A stretch of DNA of 11,647 nucleotides, from assembly GCA_030671225.1 (NCBI GenBank), contig DAOVAE010000011.1, positions 1-11,647 of the forward strand. Reading direction: 5' to 3'. Both the position numbers and the translations under genes were made by a program. Below are positions 7,681-11,647 of this stretch, in pieces. Source of the DNA: Desulfobacteraceae bacterium. Lineage in GTDB: Bacteria; Desulfobacterota; Desulfobacteria; Desulfobacterales; UBA11574. A model generated the notes under the pieces. It was given only the letters and a program-made list of their open reading frames with translations. It did no database searches and was not told the origin of the DNA. Every line of letters begins with the position of its first letter. Within the stretch, counting starts at the first letter, position 1.

Positions 7681-8904
7681 CAAAAACAGGATAATATTAT
7701 TGTCGGCCTTGATGTGGGAACGACTAAAATCTGCGCCGTGGTTGGTGAAGCGGAAGGGAATAAAATAAATATTATCGGTATCGGGACCCACCCATCAATT
7801 GGGCTTCGAAAAGGTGTAGTAGTAAATATTGAATCGACTGTAGAATCGATTCAAAAGGCTATTGAAGAAGCGGAGCTTATGGCCGGCTGTGAAATTTCAT
7901 CCGTATATGCCGGAATCGCCGGCGGTCACATAACCGGTTTCAATAGTCGTGGGATTGTTGCGATAAAGGGGCCTGAAGTAACAAAGAATGATGTGGAACG
8001 AGTCATTGATGCTGCACGCGCCGTGGCAATTCCCATGGACCGTGAAGTCATCCACGTGATTCCCCAAGAATTTATCATCGATGATCAGGGCGGAATTCAG
8101 AACCCTGTGGGCATGTCCGGTATAAGACTAGAAGCTAAGATTCATATTGTGACCGGTGCAGTGACATCTGCTCATAACATTGTAAAATGCGCCAACCGGT
8201 CAGGTCTCGATGTCTGCGATATTGTCTTGGAACCACTTGCTTCAGGTGAAGCCGTGCTTACCGATGAGGAAAAAGATGTGGGCACGGCACTTCTGGATCT
8301 TGGCGGCGGAACGAGCGATCTTGCGATTTTCTCAGGGAAAAACATCAAACACACTTTTGTTCTGTCGCTTGGCGGCAACAACCTAACTAATGATATCAGC
8401 ATCGGTTTGCGCGCATCGCTGGCCGAAGCTGAAAAGATCAAAATAAAATACGGCACCTGTGTTGCCCACGATATCAGCAGTGAAGAGACTATTGAAGTCC
8501 CCGGCATGGGTGGCCGCAAACCCAGGAAACTTCAGAGGCAGATACTGGGAGAAATATTAGAACCTCGTATGGAAGAGATCTTCACCTTGATAAAAAGGGA
8601 AATCTTCCGTGCCGGAATGGATAACGTCATTACATCCGGCATGGTTCTAACCGGTGGATCATCCCTGTTGCACGGTGCAACTGATATTGCCGAATCGGTT
8701 TTCGATGTTCCAAGCCGACTGGGTACACCCAGGGGAATCAGCGGCCTTATCGATGTGGTCAACAATCCCATGTATGCCACCGCTGTCGGACTCGTTTTAT
8801 ACGGGGCAAGAATTCAGCCTGAAAAGAAATTCAGGATTCGTGACACAAACATTTTTAACCGGATCATGACCCGGATGAAAACGTGGTTTAAAGATGTAAT
8901 GTAA
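7678..8904 (+). CDS. ftsA: FtsA, actin-like FtsZ membrane tether
   Basis: Cytoplasmic actin-fold ATPase that anchors FtsZ filaments to the membrane and recruits later divisome proteins. At 408 aa it is of normal length. The phosphate-1 loop is LDVGTTKICAVVGE (11-24). The 1C subdomain region follows (about 85-165, including VIHVIPQEFIID). The phosphate-2 loop is LDLGGGTSDLAIF (206-218) and the adenosine loop is GMVLTGGSSLL (321-331). The C-terminal 16 residues (393-408, FNRIMTRMKTWFKDVM) form the expected amphipathic membrane-targeting helix, with hydrophobic I, M, W, F and V alternating with Arg and Lys. The start is fixed by the AAGGAG site 7 nt upstream. A 95-bp gap precedes ftsZ, so the two genes are adjacent but not overlapping. 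Confidence 0.97.
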   Translation: MQKQDNIIVGLDVGTTKICAVVGEAEGNKINIIGIGTHPSIGLRKGVVVNIESTVESIQKAIEEAELMAGCEISSVYAGIAGGHITGFNSRGIVAIKGPEVTKNDVERVIDAARAVAIPMDREVIHVIPQEFIIDDQGGIQNPVGMSGIRLEAKIHIVTGAVTSAHNIVKCANRSGLDVCDIVLEPLASGEAVLTDEEKDVGTALLDLGGGTSDLAIFSGKNIKHTFVLSLGGNNLTNDISIGLRASLAEAEKIKIKYGTCVAHDISSEETIEVPGMGGRKPRKLQRQILGEILEPRMEEIFTLIKREIFRAGMDNVITSGMVLTGGSSLLHGATDIAESVFDVPSRLGTPRGISGLIDVVNNPMYATAVGLVLYGARIQPEKKFRIRDTNIFNRIMTRMKTWFKDVM

Positions 8905-8985
8905 AATGAGGCAAATTAAGGTTAGGGAATCTTCGCGCAAGCGGATTTGGGGACCGGACTATCGGCTTTTAATCAAATTTTTTTC

Positions 8986-9002
8986 AGGAGGTGGGGGAAA
9001 TG
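8986..9002 (+). promoter_or_regulatory. Consensus Shine-Dalgarno of ftsZ
   Basis: AGGAGGT at 8986-8992 ends 7 nt before the ATG at 9000. This is the best ribosome site in the window. It rules against the upstream in-frame GTG at 8991, which lies within the Shine-Dalgarno itself. The rest of the ftsA-ftsZ gap (8905-8985) shows no heptad array, no convincing sigma-70 promoter and no terminator. Confidence 0.85.
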
Positions 9003-10172
9003 ACGTTTACCTTAATAGAAAATGAAAGTCCTGCAAAAATCATGGTTATTGGTGTTGGAGGAGCAGGCGGCAATGCGATCAACAACATGATCGACTCCAA
9101 GCTTCAGGGTGTAAAATTTATTGCAGCCAACACAGATGCACAGGCACTTGAAATCTCCAAGGCATCCGTGAGGCTGCAGATAGGAGAAGAACTAACACAA
9201 GGGCTTGGTGCCGGCTCCGATCCTCAAATCGGGAGGGAAGCGGCGCTCGAAAATGCCGCGGCCATCAAAAATACACTTGATGGGAGCCATATGGTGTTCA
9301 TCACCGCAGGATTCGGCGGCGGAACAGGTACCGGAGCGGCACCGGTTATAGCTGAACTCTGCAAAGAAATTGATGCTCTGACAGTTGCAGTTGTGACAAA
9401 GCCTTTTTCGTTTGAAGGCCAAAAAAGGGCCCAACAAGCTGAAGAAGGAATTTATGCTCTCAAGAAAGTCGCCGATACTGTCATCACCATACCCAATGAC
9501 AGGCTGAGGGGCCTTGCGTCTAAAAATGCCAGAATGGTCGAAATGTTCAAGAAAGCCGATGAAATTCTGCTCCATTCGGTCAAGGGGATTACTGATCTTA
9601 TTATGATGTCCGGGCTGATCAATCTCGACTTTGCCGATGTAAGAACAACCATGTCTAAAGCCGGTATGGCCATTATGGGTATAGGTATATCCAACGGTGA
9701 TAACCGTGCTTTAGAAGCTGCAGAACGTGCCATATCTCATCCTTTGCTGGAAGATATTTCCATTTCCGGTGCCAAGGGAGTTTTGATGAACATAACCAGT
9801 AGCAGCGATTTGACAATGGAAGAGATGACTGAAGCTTCAGAGCGGATATATAATGAAGTCGGAGAGGACGCCGATATTATCTGGGGAACCGTGGTAGATG
9901 ACAACCTGGGCGATGAGATGCGTGTAACCGTTATTGCAACCGGGATCGATTCCGGTCTCGAATCTGCAAAAGAAAATCAGCTCAGAGGCAAAATCAGGGA
10001 TGTCACAATAGACGATTTTAATGATGCTGTCGATTATGACGAGCCCACATTTGTCCGCCGGAAAGAAGCTGTGGGCGAATCGAGCGGCGCGACCTACAGA
10101 GGATACAAAGGTATTGTAATTGACAACAATGACCTGGATGTGCCTACATTTTTAAGAAGAAAGGCGGATTAG
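9000..10172 (+). CDS. ftsZ: FtsZ, tubulin-like cell division GTPase
   Basis: Cytoplasmic GTPase that polymerises into the Z ring and positions the divisome. The chosen ATG gives 390 aa. The nucleotide-binding region has VIGVGGAGGNAINNM (16-30), NTDAQAL (44-50) and the tubulin signature GGGTGTG (106-112), followed by TKPFSFEGQKR (133-143). The catalytic T7 loop NLDFAD is at 208-213. The globular core ends near residue 316. The short tail (317-390) ends in DLDVPTFLRRKAD (378-390), the conserved C-terminal peptide that binds FtsA and other partners. A second, similar peptide DYDEPTFVRRKEA occurs at 345-357, 33 residues upstream. The two share D, D, PTF and RRK but use different codons, so this is not a recent DNA duplication. 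The GTG at 8991 is rejected as start. A 221-bp gap follows. Confidence 0.98.
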   Translation: MTFTLIENESPAKIMVIGVGGAGGNAINNMIDSKLQGVKFIAANTDAQALEISKASVRLQIGEELTQGLGAGSDPQIGREAALENAAAIKNTLDGSHMVFITAGFGGGTGTGAAPVIAELCKEIDALTVAVVTKPFSFEGQKRAQQAEEGIYALKKVADTVITIPNDRLRGLASKNARMVEMFKKADEILLHSVKGITDLIMMSGLINLDFADVRTTMSKAGMAIMGIGISNGDNRALEAAERAISHPLLEDISISGAKGVLMNITSSSDLTMEEMTEASERIYNEVGEDADIIWGTVVDDNLGDEMRVTVIATGIDSGLESAKENQLRGKIRDVTIDDFNDAVDYDEPTFVRRKEAVGESSGATYRGYKGIVIDNNDLDVPTFLRRKAD

Positions 10173-10231
10173 TACCTAAACTTTGCTTTTTTGTGTTTTT
10201 ATGTCAAAAAATCAAATGACAAAAAATTGGC

Positions 10232-10323
10232 TTTGGATCTTATTTGGGCTTTGTTATTTCTTTGGAATTTGGAGCTTGTAGTTTGGAATTTTTTTGAGAT
10301 TTGATGCTTGTGATTTGTTATTT
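10232..10323. repeat. Long degenerate heptad array downstream of ftsZ
   Basis: Nine contiguous 7-mers fill 10261-10323: TTTGGAA, TTTGGAG, CTTGTAG, TTTGGAA, TTTTTTT, GAGATTT, GATGCTT, GTGATTT, GTTATTT. Four more precede them in 10232-10259 (TTTGGAT, CTTATTT, GGGCTTT, GTTATTT), with a single extra C breaking register at 10260. Units 1 and 4 of the main block are identical, and GTTATTT occurs at both 10253 and 10317. Read on the reverse strand, the units look like the CAAATGA and CTAAAAT units found before murG and murB: an A-run followed by T and two or three variable bases. Confidence 0.75.
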
Positions 10324-10325
10324 CT

Positions 10326-10354
10326 CTCCGAGCCGTAGGATCTACGAGTCGGAG
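10326..10354. repeat. GC-rich hairpin next to the heptad array
   Basis: An inverted repeat with arms CTCCGA/TCGGAG (10326-10331 and 10349-10354) encloses a second stem CGTAG/CTACG (10334-10338 and 10342-10346) around a GAT loop. The two stems are separated by a 2x2 mismatch (GC against AG). It begins 2 bp after the heptad array. No T-run follows on either strand, so it does not look like an intrinsic terminator. It could be part of a composite dispersed repeat or an RNA structure in the leader of the downstream gene. Confidence 0.6.
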
Positions 10355-10393
10355 GCCGGTTTATCAGGGTTAGGTATTCACGTTTAATTATCA

Positions 10394-11647
10394 ATGGCAT
10401 GGAAAACCGACAAATTCCAGAAAAGATCTGGCGAATCAGAGATCGGAACAATTCGCAAACAATGGAAAGGACGGATAAAGGTTGCACTGGTCTACCCCAA
10501 CACATACCATGTTGGAATGTCGAATCTCGGTTTTCAGACTGTATATTATTTACTCAACAAAATTGAGCATGTGGTATGCGAAAGGGCTTTCCTTCCAGAG
10601 GATAGCAGGCCTGGAGCAAATCGTACAATCACTATAGAATCCGGAAGCCCTGTTGCAGCTTTTGATATCATTGCTTTTTCCGTCTCATTTGAAAATGACT
10701 TCCCCAACCTTCTGGCCATTATCGAAAAAGCAGGACTCCCTCTGCGATCCGGTAGTAGAGACAACCCCCACCCTCTTGTTATCGCAGGGGGAGTCGCTTT
10801 TTTTTCAAATCCGGAACCTGTGGCACCGTTTATCGATTGTTTTCTGATCGGGGAAGCCGAAGCTATCATTCCCCGGTTTTTTGATGCCGCTTTACCTGAT
10901 TTGCTGAATCAAGACAAAATATCGTGTTTAAAAACCCTTGCTCGCAACGTTCCCGGCACTTATGTCCCGGCATTTTACAATGTGACTTACAATTCTGATG
11001 GAACGCTTCGTGCGTTTGAACCGACAGCAGACGTACCGGTTAAAATTGAGCGAATGTATTTGAAAGATCTTGCCCAAGTTTCAACTTGCAGCGCAATATT
11101 AACCAAGGATACGACTTTCGACAGCACATTCCTGATCGAGGTCGGCAGGGGCTGTCCCCACGGGTGCAGATTTTGCAGCACAGGGTTTGTTTATAGACCA
11201 CCGAGATTCAGGCCCTTTTCACTTGTCGAAAAATGTTTAAAACAGGGCGCTTCAACGACAGATAAGATCGGTCTTGTCGGCGCTGCAGTCTCGGATCTTC
11301 CAGACATCAATAAGCTTTGCGATCAGAGGTTTGAAAATGATGTCAGAATATCTTTCAGTTCCCTTAGAGCTGACGCCATTTCGCCTGAACTCTTGTCCGT
11401 GCTTAAAAAAAGCAAAGTCAAAACCGCTGCTATTGCACCGGATGCCGGGTCCGAACGTATGCGCAAAGTCATTAACAAAGGTATCACTGAAGAAGATATC
11501 CTCCACGCTGCTGAAAATCTTGTGGCAGAAGGCATACCTAACTTAAAGCTCTATTTTATGATCGGGCTGCCCACAGAAACCATGGATGATGTTGAAGCAA
11601 TTGTGACGCTGTGCAAACAGATAAAACACAGATTTCTTAAATCGAGT
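10394..11647 (+). CDS. Radical SAM protein, B12-binding-type N-terminus (5' part, runs off window)
   Basis: The frame is open from the ATG at 10394 to the last base: 418 codons with no stop. An in-frame TAA at 10385 bounds it upstream, so 10394 is the earliest ATG. The iron-sulfur motif is CPHGCRFC (Cys254, Cys258, Cys261; CX3CX2C), within GRGCPHGCRFCSTGFVYRPPRF. Further radical SAM elements are APDAGSERMRKVINKG, about 356-371, matching the usual PEAGSERxR segment, and LYFMIGLPTET, about 385-395. The N-terminal 170 residues (KVALVYPNTYHVGMSNLGFQ, then VIAGGVAFFSNPEP and FLIGEAEA) look like the cobalamin-binding-type domain of the TIGR03960-like group, but I see no clear DxHxxG cobalamin motif. 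It would bind a 4Fe-4S cluster and SAM; its substrate is unknown to me. It is separated from ftsZ by the repeat-rich gap, so co-transcription is uncertain. No Shine-Dalgarno is visible at a normal distance. Confidence 0.88.
   Translation, partial: MAWKTDKFQKRSGESEIGTIRKQWKGRIKVALVYPNTYHVGMSNLGFQTVYYLLNKIEHVVCERAFLPEDSRPGANRTITIESGSPVAAFDIIAFSVSFENDFPNLLAIIEKAGLPLRSGSRDNPHPLVIAGGVAFFSNPEPVAPFIDCFLIGEAEAIIPRFFDAALPDLLNQDKISCLKTLARNVPGTYVPAFYNVTYNSDGTLRAFEPTADVPVKIERMYLKDLAQVSTCSAILTKDTTFDSTFLIEVGRGCPHGCRFCSTGFVYRPPRFRPFSLVEKCLKQGASTTDKIGLVGAAVSDLPDINKLCDQRFENDVRISFSSLRADAISPELLSVLKKSKVKTAAIAPDAGSERMRKVINKGITEEDILHAAENLVAEGIPNLKLYFMIGLPTETMDDVEAIVTLCKQIKHRFLKSS

Larger units (their letters stand above)
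10173..10393 (+). other. ftsZ to radical SAM gene gap: heptad array, hairpin, no gene
   Basis: This gap is AT-rich at its left and centre. It holds a T-rich stretch just after ftsZ (10184-10200), a slipped heptad-like patch around CAAATGA (10205-10226), the main heptad array (10232-10323), a GC-rich hairpin (10326-10354) and about 40 bases of leader before the radical SAM ATG. I find no GC-rich stem followed by a T-run that would act as an intrinsic terminator for the dcw operon, and no convincing promoter. An 83-codon reverse ORF through here is repeat-derived and not believed. Confidence 0.65.

Noticed and set aside
8991..8999. GTG at 8991 as the ftsZ start
   Set aside because: It overlaps the AGGAGGT Shine-Dalgarno, which is ideally spaced for the ATG at 9000.
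8906..9025. A 39-codon + strand ORF between ftsA and ftsZ, overlapping the ftsZ start (basic, MRQIKVRESS...)
   Set aside because: It has no Shine-Dalgarno and no recognisable family, and its second half coincides with the ftsZ ribosome site and start. A leader-peptide role is conceivable but nothing in the sequence supports it.
10173..10230. Possible intrinsic terminator after ftsZ, because of T-rich tracts
   Set aside because: No GC-rich stem precedes the T-runs, so a terminator cannot be supported.
10254..10505. An 83-codon reverse-strand ORF across the gap after ftsZ
   Set aside because: It overlaps the start of the radical SAM gene, and its C-terminal part is a translation of the heptad array (repeating S-N-L-K / Y-K-L-Q-type residues), typical of spurious repeat-derived ORFs.

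Overview
The window is a stretch of a dcw (division and cell wall) gene cluster, all on the + strand: mraY (3' part), murD, ftsW, murG, murC, murB, ftsQ, ftsA, ftsZ, and then the first 418 codons of a radical SAM protein that runs off the right edge. The gene order (murC-murB-ftsQ with no ddl), the moderate GC content, the protein style and the odd AT-rich intergenic repeats suggest a Gram-negative sulfate-reducer-like bacterium of the former Deltaproteobacteria (Desulfobacterota, probably Desulfobacterales-like). This placement is inference from pattern recognition; no search was run.

Positions 1-6835 hold the peptidoglycan precursor genes. MurB and MurC work first, making UDP-MurNAc and adding L-Ala. 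MurD adds D-Glu. MraY moves the finished pentapeptide precursor onto undecaprenyl phosphate (lipid I), and MurG adds GlcNAc (lipid II). FtsW, encoded between murD and murG, polymerises lipid II at the septum. Positions 6822-10172 hold the divisome genes. FtsQ is a membrane scaffold, FtsA is the actin-like membrane tether, and FtsZ is the tubulin-like ring former. FtsZ carries two FtsA-binding-like peptides in its tail instead of one. Spacing is tight at most junctions: a 14-nt overlap for murB/ftsQ, 1 nt for ftsQ/ftsA, and 14-24 nt for several others. This fits one transcription unit.

Four gaps exceed 70 bp: 3113-3240, 5812-5884, 8905-8999 and 10173-10393. Three of them contain degenerate arrays with a 7-bp period. 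Two of these abut or overlap the start codons of murG and murB, and the longest lies between ftsZ and the radical SAM gene together with a GC-rich hairpin. The 8905-8999 gap has no heptads but carries a near-perfect Shine-Dalgarno for ftsZ. I see no RNA genes, CRISPR array, IS element or intrinsic terminator. The cluster itself is ordinary; the heptad repeats, the doubled FtsZ tail peptide, the MurB Cys substitution and the linked radical SAM gene are the points worth a second look.
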